From contig NZ_AUJB01000008.1 of the NCBI RefSeq assembly GCF_000424005.1, forward strand, positions 620,001-684,000: a DNA stretch of 64,000 bases. Reading direction: 5' to 3'. How positions within the stretch are numbered: the stretch's first letter is position 1; every line of letters starts with the position of its first letter. Both the position numbers and the translations under genes were made by a program. Shown here one piece after another: positions 26,656-35,345 of the stretch. The stretch comes from Pseudobutyrivibrio ruminis CF1b. GTDB lineage: Bacteria; Bacillota; Clostridia; Lachnospirales; Lachnospiraceae. The notes below the pieces were generated by a model, which saw only the letters and a program-made list of their open reading frames with translations, was not told the DNA's origin and did not search any database.

Positions 26656-26684
26656 TTGTAATAAATGAAAATATTGGCTACAAT
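26656..26684 (+). promoter_or_regulatory. Promoter before comEA
   Basis: TTGTAA (26656-26661), 17-bp spacer, TACAAT (26679-26684). Confidence 0.6.
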
Positions 26685-26741
26685 GTACAAGTGATACTGA
26701 CATTTCCTATGCTAAATTATTTATTTGGAATAGGAGATCGA

Positions 26742-27314
26742 ATGAAAAAACTTTTAATTCTTGTGCTTTGTAGTCTTTTGTTATTCACAGGCTGCGGGCA
26801 CGAATCATATTTTCAATCAACGGAATTGGTTAATGAAACGGAAGTTTCTGAAGAGGGAGCCTCTTCTGATTTATCAGAGGTAGTTCCACAGATTATATGT
26901 GTTCAGGTGGCTGGAGCAGTTCAATCACCTGGTGTATATGACCTTCCAGTCAATTCCAGGGTCTATGCAGCTATTGAAGCTGCAGGCGGTCTGTTAGATT
27001 CAGCTGATGATTCGGATATTAATCAGGCCTCTTTTCTTGAAGATGGACAGAAGATTTACGTTTACACAAAAGAGGAAAGGGAAGCACTTTTAATATCAGA
27101 AGAGGCATCTGAGGAAGACGGATTAATCAATATAAATACTGCCACCGAAGCAGAGCTTATGACTCTTCCGGGAATAGGTCAGTCAAAGGCATCTCAGATT
27201 ATTTCTTATAGAAATACCAATGGTGACTTTACTTCCATAGAAGATATAAAAAATGTATCTGGAATAGGTGATGGTATTTTCAATCAAATTAATTCGCTAA
27301 TAAAAATTTATTAA
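26742..27314 (+). CDS. comEA: ComEA-type DNA-binding competence lipoprotein
   Basis: 190 aa from ATG 26742, which has AGGAG upstream; an upstream in-frame codon would put a charged stretch before the signal. A lipobox (LLFTGC, Cys ~19) makes it a lipoprotein rather than the usual TM-anchored ComEA. SLBB domain at ~60-115 (VQVAGAVQSPGVYDLP), then a double helix-hairpin-helix DNA-binding domain at ~130-190 (INTATEAELMTLPGIGQSKA). It would capture double-stranded DNA outside the membrane for ComEC. comEC lies 3.2 kb downstream, separated by a two-component system. Confidence 0.88.
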   Translation: MKKLLILVLCSLLLFTGCGHESYFQSTELVNETEVSEEGASSDLSEVVPQIICVQVAGAVQSPGVYDLPVNSRVYAAIEAAGGLLDSADDSDINQASFLEDGQKIYVYTKEEREALLISEEASEEDGLININTATEAELMTLPGIGQSKASQIISYRNTNGDFTSIEDIKNVSGIGDGIFNQINSLIKIY

Positions 27315-27327
27315 ATCGAGGATAATT

Positions 27328-28026
27328 ATGGCTAAGAAAGTATTGGTTGTTGACGACGAAAAGCTCATTGTGAAAGGAATCAGATTCTCGTTAGAGCAGG
27401 ACGGCATGGAAGTTGACTGCGCTTATGATGGACAGGAGGCACTGGATTTAGCTACAGCAAATCATTACGATATGATTTTGTTGGATGTTATGCTTCCAAA
27501 ACTTGACGGTTTTGAAGTATGCCAGAGCATTCGAGAATTCTCTACTGTTCCTATTGTTATGCTTACTGCTAAGGGTGACGATATGGATAAGATTCTTGGA
27601 TTGGAGTATGGCGCTGACGACTATATCACAAAGCCATTTAACATTCTTGAGGTTAAGGCAAGAATTAAAGCTATTATGCGTAGAGCATCTCTTGGTGCCG
27701 CAGCTGCAGCTGAGCACAAGAACGAAGAAAACATCATTGAAAATGGTGATTTAGTTCTCGATAAGAGCAATAGAAGACTTACAATCCTTGGAGTAGAGTA
27801 CAACCTTACATCTAAGGAATTTGATATGCTTTTACTTTTGGTTACAAATCCTAAAAAGGTATTTTCTAGAGAGGATTTATTGCATACTATTTGGGGTACA
27901 GATTATCCTGGTGATGAGCGTACAGTTGATGTTCATGTTCGTCGTCTCAGAGAGAAAATCGAGCCAAATCCAAAGGAGCCAAAGTACGTTCGTACAAAGT
28001 GGGGCGTAGGCTACTATTATCAATAA
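27328..28026 (+). CDS. OmpR/PhoB-family response regulator
   Basis: 232 aa. Receiver domain with DDE at residues 9-11, phospho-acceptor Asp53 in LLDVML, Thr in MLTAK, and Lys in KPFN; C-terminal winged helix (~135-232) with the typical VDVHVRRLREKIE and VRTKWGVGYYY. It lies 13 nt after comEA and 36 nt before its histidine kinase. An alanine-rich interdomain stretch (GAAAAAEHK) is seen. Regulated genes are unknown; its overall form is like WalR/PhoP-type envelope regulators. Confidence 0.93.
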   Translation: MAKKVLVVDDEKLIVKGIRFSLEQDGMEVDCAYDGQEALDLATANHYDMILLDVMLPKLDGFEVCQSIREFSTVPIVMLTAKGDDMDKILGLEYGADDYITKPFNILEVKARIKAIMRRASLGAAAAAEHKNEENIIENGDLVLDKSNRRLTILGVEYNLTSKEFDMLLLLVTNPKKVFSREDLLHTIWGTDYPGDERTVDVHVRRLREKIEPNPKEPKYVRTKWGVGYYYQ

Positions 28027-28062
28027 GAATCCTTCTAAGTATCTTGTAAAGAGAGTTTTTTA

Positions 28063-29499
28063 ATGAAAAATAAATTTAGTTTTTCTGCTTTTCATAGCTT
28101 AGGATTTAAAATTGCACTTATAATATTATTAATAGGCATCATTCCATTCTTGGTTTGTGTGCCTATTTCTTTGAGGGCATACAAATCAGTCTCTATACAT
28201 ACTGATGCCACAAATCTTATGGCCCAGGCCGCTCAGTACAATAGCCAGCTCGTTACCAGTGGATACATTCTCGGTGAAGAAAACTCAGAGTTAGACACGG
28301 AACTTAAGGCTATTGCCGACAGCTATAATGGTCGAATTCTTCTTGTTAATTCAGCATTAAAGGTAGTTAAAGATTCATATTCAGTAGATATTGGAAAGAC
28401 AGTCATCTGGGAGAATATTATTCATTCCATGCAGGGTGACTCACTTTATTTTTATGACGAAGATACAAAATATCTTATTGTCTCTGTACCACTTAGCAAT
28501 TCAGACAATGAGATAGTAGGTACTTTAGTTATTAATAAGTCTATGGATTACATTGATCAAAATATAGATGCTTTTATTTCTTACTCATTGATTGGGTCTG
28601 TTATTTTGGTTTCATTATCCATTATCATAGCGGTTTTTGCGGCAATTCATTTCTCGCGTCCGATGACAAAGTTATCAGATTCACTTGATGGAATTATTCG
28701 AGAATATACCAATGAGCTTCCTGATAATAAATCATTTTTAGAGCTTGAGCTTATTTCAGGCAAGTTTAATGAAGTGTTTAAAAAACTTCAGGCTATTGAT
28801 CAGTCACGACAGGAATTCGTATCAAACGTGTCGCATGAGTTGAAGACACCACTTACTTCTATGAAGGTTTTGGCTGATTCACTTAATGGTTCGGATGATG
28901 TGCCAATTGAGATGTACAGGGAATTCATGGTAGACATCGGTGATGAGATTGACCGTGAGACTAAGATTATTAATGACCTTCTTAGTCTTGTGCGTATGGA
29001 TAAGAGTGGTGCACAGCTCAACGTTTCAGCTGTTAACATCAACGAGCTTATTGAGCACATTTTAAAGCGTTTAAAACCTATAGCTGAAAAAGCAGGAATC
29101 GAAGTAGTTTTCGAATCATTCAGACCGGTAGTTGCAGAGGTAGATGAGGTTAAATTTACCCTTGTAGTTACTAATCTTGTAGAGAATGCCATTAAATACA
29201 ATGATGAAGGTGGTTGGGTTCATATTTCACTAAACTCAGATCATCAATTTTTCTACATTAAGGTAGAAGATAATGGACTTGGCATACCTGAAGATTCAGT
29301 TGATTACATTTTTGAGAGATTTTACAGAGCGGATAAGTCTCATTCAAGAGAGATTGGTGGAACAGGACTTGGACTTGCCATTACAAAGAGCGCCATTGCC
29401 ATGCACAATGGTGAGGTTAAGGTGCGTTCAAAGCTTGGCGAAGGCTCTACCTTTGACGTTCGTATCCCTCTTAACTACATTGAAAAGGAGGTGCACTAA
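28063..29499 (+). CDS. Membrane sensor histidine kinase
   Basis: 478 aa. TM1 at ~15-35, extracytoplasmic sensor of ~130 residues, TM2 at ~168-192, HAMP linker, dimerisation domain with His258 in SHELKTPLTSM, then HATPase with N-box (NLVENAIKYN), G1 (VEDNGLGIPED) and G2 (GGTGLGLAI). Partner of the upstream regulator. Its last base overlaps the start of the GerMN lipoprotein gene, so sensor and lipoprotein are translationally coupled. Confidence 0.93.
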   Translation: MKNKFSFSAFHSLGFKIALIILLIGIIPFLVCVPISLRAYKSVSIHTDATNLMAQAAQYNSQLVTSGYILGEENSELDTELKAIADSYNGRILLVNSALKVVKDSYSVDIGKTVIWENIIHSMQGDSLYFYDEDTKYLIVSVPLSNSDNEIVGTLVINKSMDYIDQNIDAFISYSLIGSVILVSLSIIIAVFAAIHFSRPMTKLSDSLDGIIREYTNELPDNKSFLELELISGKFNEVFKKLQAIDQSRQEFVSNVSHELKTPLTSMKVLADSLNGSDDVPIEMYREFMVDIGDEIDRETKIINDLLSLVRMDKSGAQLNVSAVNINELIEHILKRLKPIAEKAGIEVVFESFRPVVAEVDEVKFTLVVTNLVENAIKYNDEGGWVHISLNSDHQFFYIKVEDNGLGIPEDSVDYIFERFYRADKSHSREIGGTGLGLAITKSAIAMHNGEVKVRSKLGEGSTFDVRIPLNYIEKEVH

Positions 29500-30500
29500 T
29501 GAAGAGATTATTAGGATTAATTCTTTCGTGTTCATTAATGCTTTCCTTGACGGGATGTAGCACAGGAAGCGGTGAATACGACTCAAAAATCTATTACGTA
29601 AATACGGATAAGACCAGCATCACTGCGGTTGATTATGATATTCAGGCTACAGATACAGAGCATCAGATATCTGAAGTAATAGATATGCTTGGAAAAGATA
29701 CAGGTGAGATTGATTACATCACCACTATTCCTTCGGGATTAGAGTTAAAGCGATGGGAGCTAAATGACGGCACTCTGGAGCTTTATTTTGTGGGTGATTA
29801 TGATTCTCTGGACGTTTACACAGAGGTTCTTGTGAGAGCAGCCATTGTTAAGTCATTGGTTCAGATTAAGAAGGTTAAGTCTGTATTTTTCTATGTAAAC
29901 AATGCGCCATTGACAGATTCCAGCGGTGAAGCTGTTGGTGCTATGACGGCAGATACGTTTATAGACGACTTCGGTCAGGAGACAGATTCTCTTTTATCTA
30001 CAAGTCTTACTTTGTATTTTGCCAGCGCTGATGGAATGTCTGTGGTTGCAGAAAACAGACAGGTTTATTACAGCCGTAATGTTTCCATAGAGAAGCTTGT
30101 TATGGAGCAGCTTTTAAAGGGACCAGATGACAGCAGACTTTTACCAGCACTTCCGGCGGGAACAAAGCTCAATTCTATCTCAGTATCAGATGACGGTGTA
30201 TGTATTGCCAACTTCGATGCTACTTTAGAGACTGCTATCACAGGTGTTACTGAGAATGTTACTCTGTACTCCATTGTCAATTCTCTTACTGAATTGGATA
30301 GCATTAAGCAGGTGCAGATTTTGGTTAATGGCGAGACACCACATTTATCTAATGTGGAAGTAGATTTATCTAATGCTGTGCCACGTAATGACTCGATTAT
30401 CAATTTTACTTCTTTGGAAGAGGAAGAGACATATCTTGAAGAAGATGAGTATCTACCTGAGGACGAGGAATCCTTAGAAGAGAATACTACACAGGAATAA
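29499..30500 (+). CDS. GerMN-domain lipoprotein
   Basis: 333 aa. Signal peptide with lipobox LSLTGC (Cys ~21). Two GerMN (sporulation/germination-type) domains appear, about residues 45-145 and 165-280. The tail is extremely acidic (runs of Glu and Asp over the last ~30 residues). Coupled to a histidine kinase, it resembles LpqB, the GerMN lipoprotein encoded after MtrA-MtrB in actinobacteria, which modulates the kinase. That analogy is inferred from domain order. Confidence 0.85.
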   Translation: MKRLLGLILSCSLMLSLTGCSTGSGEYDSKIYYVNTDKTSITAVDYDIQATDTEHQISEVIDMLGKDTGEIDYITTIPSGLELKRWELNDGTLELYFVGDYDSLDVYTEVLVRAAIVKSLVQIKKVKSVFFYVNNAPLTDSSGEAVGAMTADTFIDDFGQETDSLLSTSLTLYFASADGMSVVAENRQVYYSRNVSIEKLVMEQLLKGPDDSRLLPALPAGTKLNSISVSDDGVCIANFDATLETAITGVTENVTLYSIVNSLTELDSIKQVQILVNGETPHLSNVEVDLSNAVPRNDSIINFTSLEEEETYLEEDEYLPEDEESLEENTTQE

Positions 30501-30511
30501 TAGGAGGTTAT

Positions 30512-32875
30512 ATGTTACAAGGTCGCGTACTTTGTAGGATTTCCTTGGTGATTATTCTTTTGATAGCAATTAGTGCATATGCCCCCTGGGATTTTCTGGG
30601 GGTATATGATAAGGCTGAAGCAGCTGCCCTTTTGGAGGAAGGGCAGTGGGCTAAAGCAAAAGGTTATATATATCACAAGGAAATAAAGAAAGACAAAGTT
30701 CTTTATTATGTAAAAAACGCTTCTGTTACCACTGGAAGCGGATCACTTTCTAACACATCTTTTATATTCAAATTAGAATCAGACATAATTCCAAATTATT
30801 CAAAAGTAAATATTGAAGGTAAAGTAAAACATTTTTCTGCAGCTACCAATGAGGGCTGTTTTGATATGAAAAACTATTACAACTCCCTTGGGCTTTATCT
30901 GGAGCTGACTGATATTGGAGCTTACGATTATAGCTGCAATTCCTTTGTAGACCATGATTATGGGTTTAAAATCAGGCAAAGGATTTCATCGGTCTATGAA
31001 GTATATCTACTGGGGGAAGAGGCAGGATTTTTATCCAGTGTTGTTATTGGAGAAAAGAGTGGGCTGGATACAGAACTGAAAACCCTTTTTCAAAATGTTG
31101 GCATTGCTCATATTTTAGCTGTGTCAGGTTTGCATATTTCTGTAATCTGTATGGCAGTATACAAAATGCTTCGAAAAAGGGGAGTTGGATTTTTGCTTTG
31201 TGGCACCCTGGCTGGAATGGTGGCGGTGTGCTATGGCTTAGTCACAGGAGGAAGTGTCTCATCTGTCAGAGCTATCGGTATGTTTCTTATATATCTAGTA
31301 GCTCAGATTACGGGAGAGTGCTATGACATGCCTACAGCCATGGCGGTTGTGGCCGATATTCTTTTGCTTGGAAATCCTTTATATATCAAAAACGGTAGTT
31401 TTATTTTCTCTTTTGGAGCAGTAATAGGAATTTATTTTATAGTTCTGCCATTGAATAACGCATTTACGAATTACTTTATGTATCTCAGGCGTTCCAAAAA
31501 ATCTCATGACAAGTTTTATGCTGACGAAACCTGGCTTCATAAAGTAATTCAGTATATTTGTAGCAGTCTGGTATTTTCCTTTGGAATGTTTGTAGCGATG
31601 CTGCCGCTGGTTACCCAGCTATACTATCAAACACCATTATATTCGGTGTTTTTGAATCTGTTGGTGCTGCCAATTATGCCGGTGGTGCTTGGAACAGGAT
31701 TAATAGCAGGAATCATCGGAGCTTGTGCTGGACTTGGTTCATCTGCTCTTATTGGGTGGAAAATGTTTCCAGCGTTGTTTGTAAAAATCTTACTATTTAT
31801 TTGTCATTGCATTATATACCAATATGAGTTGCTTTCTGATTTTGTTCAGAGACTTCCTGGCTCCACAATGGTTGTAGGATACCGAAGCATGTGGACTGTT
31901 GTGATTTATTATTTGATATTACTGTTTATAGTATATGGATTGGATTATATAACAAAAAATATTAATTCAGGTAAAAAGGTGAATCAAAGGAATTCATTAT
32001 TGCTTAAAGCAGGTGCATTTATTTTCATAGCCATATTATGGCTGCACCCTCAAAAGGGAGAATTTGAAATAGATATCCTTGATGTGGGCCAGGGCGACGG
32101 AATCTATATTAACTCTGGTGATGGGGCACGTTTCTTTATTGATGGAGGTAGCACTTCATCAGATGCTGTGGGTCAATATACCTTGATGCCATTTTTGAAA
32201 TACAAAGGGGTTGGTTCTATTGATTACTGGTTCATTACACATATGGATTTGGACCATGTGTCAGGAGTTCTGGAGTTACTTGAACGGGGCTATCAGATTG
32301 ATAATATTGTCTTGTCGGCAGAGATTCCCGAAGGAGAAACTCTGTCACAGTTGTTGGCACTGGCAGAGCATAATGATACTAACGTCCTGTATATGAAACA
32401 GGGAGATGAGTGTGGTACTAGAAATTTATCCTTTACCTGTGTCTATCCATATTCAGGAATGGTTTCGGATGATGTTAATGACTTGTCATTATGTCTTCTT
32501 ATGGAATATGAAAATCATGGATTGTTTTCTCGAGAAACTGAGGAGCCAGGGGGGTTCTTTGCCTTCTTCGGTGGTGACATAGCAGCTGAGCAGGAGCGGG
32601 CTATAGCTTCATCAGGCTTTGTAGACCACGTGGATCTGCTTAAGGTCAGCCACCACGGCAGTCGCTTTAGCTCGGATAGTGACTTCCTGTCGGCATTGTC
32701 ACCGGATGTAGCAGTCATCAGCTGCGCCAAGATTAATCGATATGGTCACCCATCTGCTGAAGCGATAGAACGCCTTGAGGCCGCGGCAGGTTCCATCTAT
32801 TACACCATGAACTCCGGCCGCGTGAGGGTGAACGCAGCAGGAGTGGATGAATATATCTCTGAGAAATTATTTTAA
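30512..32875 (+). CDS. comEC: ComEC/Rec2 DNA uptake channel
   Basis: 787-aa polytopic membrane protein. N-terminal TM and extracytoplasmic OB-like domain (~1-180), Competence domain with about nine TM helices (~195-500; GIAHILAVSGLHISV signature at ~196), and a C-terminal metallo-beta-lactamase-like domain (~515-787) with DVGQGDGIYI, THMDLDHVSG and SHHGS. The MBL metal motif is HxDxDH-like, so nuclease activity on the incoming strand is plausible. Start ATG 30512 behind AGGAGG. Together with comEA it implies at least the core of a natural transformation apparatus; no comG genes are in the window. Confidence 0.93.
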   Translation: MLQGRVLCRISLVIILLIAISAYAPWDFLGVYDKAEAAALLEEGQWAKAKGYIYHKEIKKDKVLYYVKNASVTTGSGSLSNTSFIFKLESDIIPNYSKVNIEGKVKHFSAATNEGCFDMKNYYNSLGLYLELTDIGAYDYSCNSFVDHDYGFKIRQRISSVYEVYLLGEEAGFLSSVVIGEKSGLDTELKTLFQNVGIAHILAVSGLHISVICMAVYKMLRKRGVGFLLCGTLAGMVAVCYGLVTGGSVSSVRAIGMFLIYLVAQITGECYDMPTAMAVVADILLLGNPLYIKNGSFIFSFGAVIGIYFIVLPLNNAFTNYFMYLRRSKKSHDKFYADETWLHKVIQYICSSLVFSFGMFVAMLPLVTQLYYQTPLYSVFLNLLVLPIMPVVLGTGLIAGIIGACAGLGSSALIGWKMFPALFVKILLFICHCIIYQYELLSDFVQRLPGSTMVVGYRSMWTVVIYYLILLFIVYGLDYITKNINSGKKVNQRNSLLLKAGAFIFIAILWLHPQKGEFEIDILDVGQGDGIYINSGDGARFFIDGGSTSSDAVGQYTLMPFLKYKGVGSIDYWFITHMDLDHVSGVLELLERGYQIDNIVLSAEIPEGETLSQLLALAEHNDTNVLYMKQGDECGTRNLSFTCVYPYSGMVSDDVNDLSLCLLMEYENHGLFSRETEEPGGFFAFFGGDIAAEQERAIASSGFVDHVDLLKVSHHGSRFSSDSDFLSALSPDVAVISCAKINRYGHPSAEAIERLEAAAGSIYYTMNSGRVRVNAAGVDEYISEKLF

Positions 32876-32890
32876 TAGCCCATTGTTGAG

Positions 32891-33242
32891 TTACTACCTG
32901 TTATTAAGAAGAACGATTGGGGAGGGAGTAACTTATTTTGAGGTTACTACCTAGGAAAAGAAAAATTGAATAGATAGTACCTTAGAGAGAAATTTATACT
33001 ACCTAGATTAAGAAAAGTTATACAGGTAGTAATATAAAAGGTAAAGTTTACTACCTTTAAAAAGAAAGTCTCTACAGGTAGTAGCCGAAATAGAAAAGTC
33101 TACTACCTAAGATTTGAAAACCACCACAGGTAGTAGCCAAAATCATAATGTTTACTATCTGTGTAAAGATAAAACACCACAGGTAGTAAACACAACTAAG
33201 TAGATTACTACCTGTGAAGCGTGGTCAATGATTAGGTAGTAA
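32891..33242. repeat. Array of ~52-bp units with alternating AGGTAGTA / TACTACCT octamers
   Basis: TACTACCT starts at 32892, 32945, 32997, 33049, 33101, 33153 (as TACTATCT) and 33206. AGGTAGTA starts at 32923 and 32972 (degenerate), 33024, 33076, 33128, 33181 and 33234. Each motif therefore recurs every 52-53 bp, and the two alternate every 25-27 bp in opposite orientation. Each AGGTAGTA-N17-TACTACCT forms an exact 33-nt hairpin unit. Sequence between octamers varies, with some shared bits (ACCACC, GCCrAAAT). It fills the space from comEC to a nuclease-like gene. Known repeat families were not recognised. Confidence 0.9.
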
Positions 33243-33313
33243 TAATCGTAGTATGTTTGTGTAAATAATACTTATAGAGATATTGATATTTTAAAAGAGA
33301 GGTTTAAGTTGAA

Positions 33314-34102
33314 ATGAATATAGGAATATTAGAAAAAGAACTCAATGAAATCGATGAATCGATAAAGAAATTAAGACTTAGGGAAAAAGTAGTGATAAAG
33401 TCTTCTAATTCTGTAGTTGTTAAGAAAGGAAATGGTGTGTACCAATATTACTATCGCGACGGATTAGGTAATCTGACGTACATACCGTCAAGAAATAATA
33501 ATTATGCAAAAGAACTAGTACAACGAGATTACTACAACAAGTTAATGGATAAACTACAAGAACAAAAGAGTATTCTTGAAAAATTTATTAAAAGATATGA
33601 AGAAAACCCGATAGACGCAGTGTATGAAAAGTTTTGTAAGGGTAGACAGATACTAATAGAGCCTCTTCGTCCGATAGAACAAGAATTTGTTAACCAGTGG
33701 CTAGACGAGCATCCGGGTAATCAAAATCCATTTGAGAAAAGGGACACATATCTAACTAATCGCGGGGAATATGTTAGATCAAAGTCAGAAAAGATATTAG
33801 CAGATTTATTTTATCAAATGGGAATTCCATATCAGTATGAAGCTTCTTATGTATTATATAATGGTAAGATATGTTATCCTGATTTTATTCTACTAAATAA
33901 AAGAGATAGAAAAACATTTTATTGGGAACATTTTGGACTGGCTTCTGATAAGGATTATTCAGAAACAAATTTGGAAAAGCTATTAAGATATGAAAAGTCA
34001 GGGCTTGTTTTAGGAGATAATTTAATAGTTTCTTTTGAATCGGCTGGAATCAGCTTTGATGTTAAATTGATTGAAGAGAAAATCAAGACTTATCTTTTAT
34101 AA
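33314..34102 (+). CDS. PD-(D/E)xK-like nuclease-fold protein, unknown role
   Basis: 262 aa. N-terminal half is helical and charged, with a coiled coil (~1-25) and a second helical run (~70-100); it contains YQYYYRDGLGNLTYIP. The C-terminal half looks like a restriction-endonuclease fold: VRSKSEKILADLF (~155), then YEASYVLYNGKICYPDFILL (~180-199), then YWEHFG (~208). E..PDF..WEH is a PD-(D/E)xK pattern with the lysine replaced by His, known from a family of clostridial hypothetical proteins. The gene appears richer in A and T than its neighbours and is directly downstream of the repeat array, which suggests transfer as a unit. Nuclease activity is inferred. Confidence 0.7.
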   Translation: MNIGILEKELNEIDESIKKLRLREKVVIKSSNSVVVKKGNGVYQYYYRDGLGNLTYIPSRNNNYAKELVQRDYYNKLMDKLQEQKSILEKFIKRYEENPIDAVYEKFCKGRQILIEPLRPIEQEFVNQWLDEHPGNQNPFEKRDTYLTNRGEYVRSKSEKILADLFYQMGIPYQYEASYVLYNGKICYPDFILLNKRDRKTFYWEHFGLASDKDYSETNLEKLLRYEKSGLVLGDNLIVSFESAGISFDVKLIEEKIKTYLL

Positions 34103-34151
34103 TGTATTAGAATACTATAGTGTGTAAACTGGTTGAAAAGAGGCGAGAATA

Positions 34152-34796
34152 ATGGGCTCAAGAAAGATGAGCAAAGGAAGAGAAAACAGACGAAAAGAAA
34201 GAAGAAGTAAAAGGCGTAAAAGATTATTTACCCTTATTATGGAATTGTTGATTCTTGGCGGATTAGTATTCGGAGGATATAAATACTTTTTTCATAGAGA
34301 CAGGCTTGAGATAGCCGAGAATATTCAACTTCCAGATTGGATTGATGTGCAGTACATAGATGAGGGGAATCCATCGCGAACAGGACTTAGGTTAGATGGA
34401 ATCAATAATATAGTAATTCATTATGTGGGAAATCCAGGAACAACCGCACAGCAGAATAGAGATTTTTATAATCACGAGGATTCGGATGTTTGCTCACATT
34501 TTGTGGTGGGGATAGATGGTGAGATAATCAACTGTGTTCCACTTTATGAGCGTTCTTCAGCAAGTAATCATCGAAACCATGACACTATTTCTATAGAGGT
34601 TTGTCATCCTGATGAATCAGGAAAGTTTACTGAGGCTTCCTATGATTCTCTGATTAAATTAACAGACTGGCTTCTAAAGGAGTTTGGTATGAAGCCTGAG
34701 GACGTGATAAGACACTATGATGTTACAGGAAAAGAGTGTCCTATATATTATGTGAAAAATCCTGATGCATGGGAGCAGTTTCTTGCTGATTTATAA
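34152..34796 (+). CDS. Membrane-anchored N-acetylmuramoyl-L-alanine amidase (Amidase_2/PGRP-like)
   Basis: 214 aa. A very basic N-terminus and one TM helix (~24-46) anchor it; the outside domain is a T7-lysozyme/PGRP-type amidase. Zinc ligands visible: His in NIVIHYVG (~95) and His in IRHYDVTGKECP (~182) with Cys as the third. It would cut the amide bond between muramic acid and the stem peptide in cell wall turnover. The starting ATG 34152 is behind GAGGCGAG. Confidence 0.88.
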   Translation: MGSRKMSKGRENRRKERRSKRRKRLFTLIMELLILGGLVFGGYKYFFHRDRLEIAENIQLPDWIDVQYIDEGNPSRTGLRLDGINNIVIHYVGNPGTTAQQNRDFYNHEDSDVCSHFVVGIDGEIINCVPLYERSSASNHRNHDTISIEVCHPDESGKFTEASYDSLIKLTDWLLKEFGMKPEDVIRHYDVTGKECPIYYVKNPDAWEQFLADL

Positions 34797-34883
34797 GAAA
34801 GATTAAGATGACAAGATGGTAAAAGCATCACTATTGTTTTAGAATACTTTAGTGATGTTTAAAAAAAGTTGAAAGGACTATAA

Positions 34884-35342
34884 ATGACACTTACAACTCT
34901 TTGCTATTTAATAAAAGATAACAAATATCTTATGCTTCATCGCACCAAGAAGGAGCATGATATTAATTCTGGAAAATATATTGGTGTGGGAGGCCATATC
35001 GAAGAAGGAGAATCTCCACTTGAGTGCATCAAAAGAGAGGTAAAAGAGGAGACCGGTCTTACACTTAACAGTGCAAAAATGCGAGGTCATATTACCTTTG
35101 TTATGGGAGATGAGACTGAGTATGCACACCTATTTACCAGTGATGACTTCACAGGCACCATTACAGATTCCTGTGATGAGGGAGAACTTACTTGGGTAGA
35201 TATTGATAAGGTGATGGATTTAAATCTCTGGGAGGGAGACAGGACTTTCCTAAAACTATTAGCAAATAGACAAGATTATTTTTCACTAAAGCTTGTTTAT
35301 GATAAAGAAGACAATTTGATAGAGACAGTAATGGAGGAATAA
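34884..35342 (+). CDS. Nudix hydrolase (MutT-like)
   Basis: 152 aa with an intact Nudix box, GGHIEEGESPLECIKREVKEETGL shortened here as GGHIEEGE...REVKEETGL (~32-55), which binds Mg2+ and cleaves nucleoside diphosphate-X bonds. Sequence start (LTTLCYLIKDNKYLMLHR) fits the 8-oxo-dGTPase/MutT-like branch. A weak hairpin CATCACTA/TAGTGATG precedes it (34826-34857). It ends 3 nt before the next gene. Confidence 0.9.
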   Translation: MTLTTLCYLIKDNKYLMLHRTKKEHDINSGKYIGVGGHIEEGESPLECIKREVKEETGLTLNSAKMRGHITFVMGDETEYAHLFTSDDFTGTITDSCDEGELTWVDIDKVMDLNLWEGDRTFLKLLANRQDYFSLKLVYDKEDNLIETVMEE

Positions 35343-35345
35343 TTA

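Noticed and set aside
32891-33242. CRISPR array
   Set aside because: Regular spacing suggested it, but the conserved part is only two octamers in opposite orientation, not one 24-47-bp repeat, and no cas gene is near.
33024-33242. Similarity of AGGTAGTA to the animal let-7 microRNA seed
   Set aside because: Chance match of a short motif; no biological link in bacteria.
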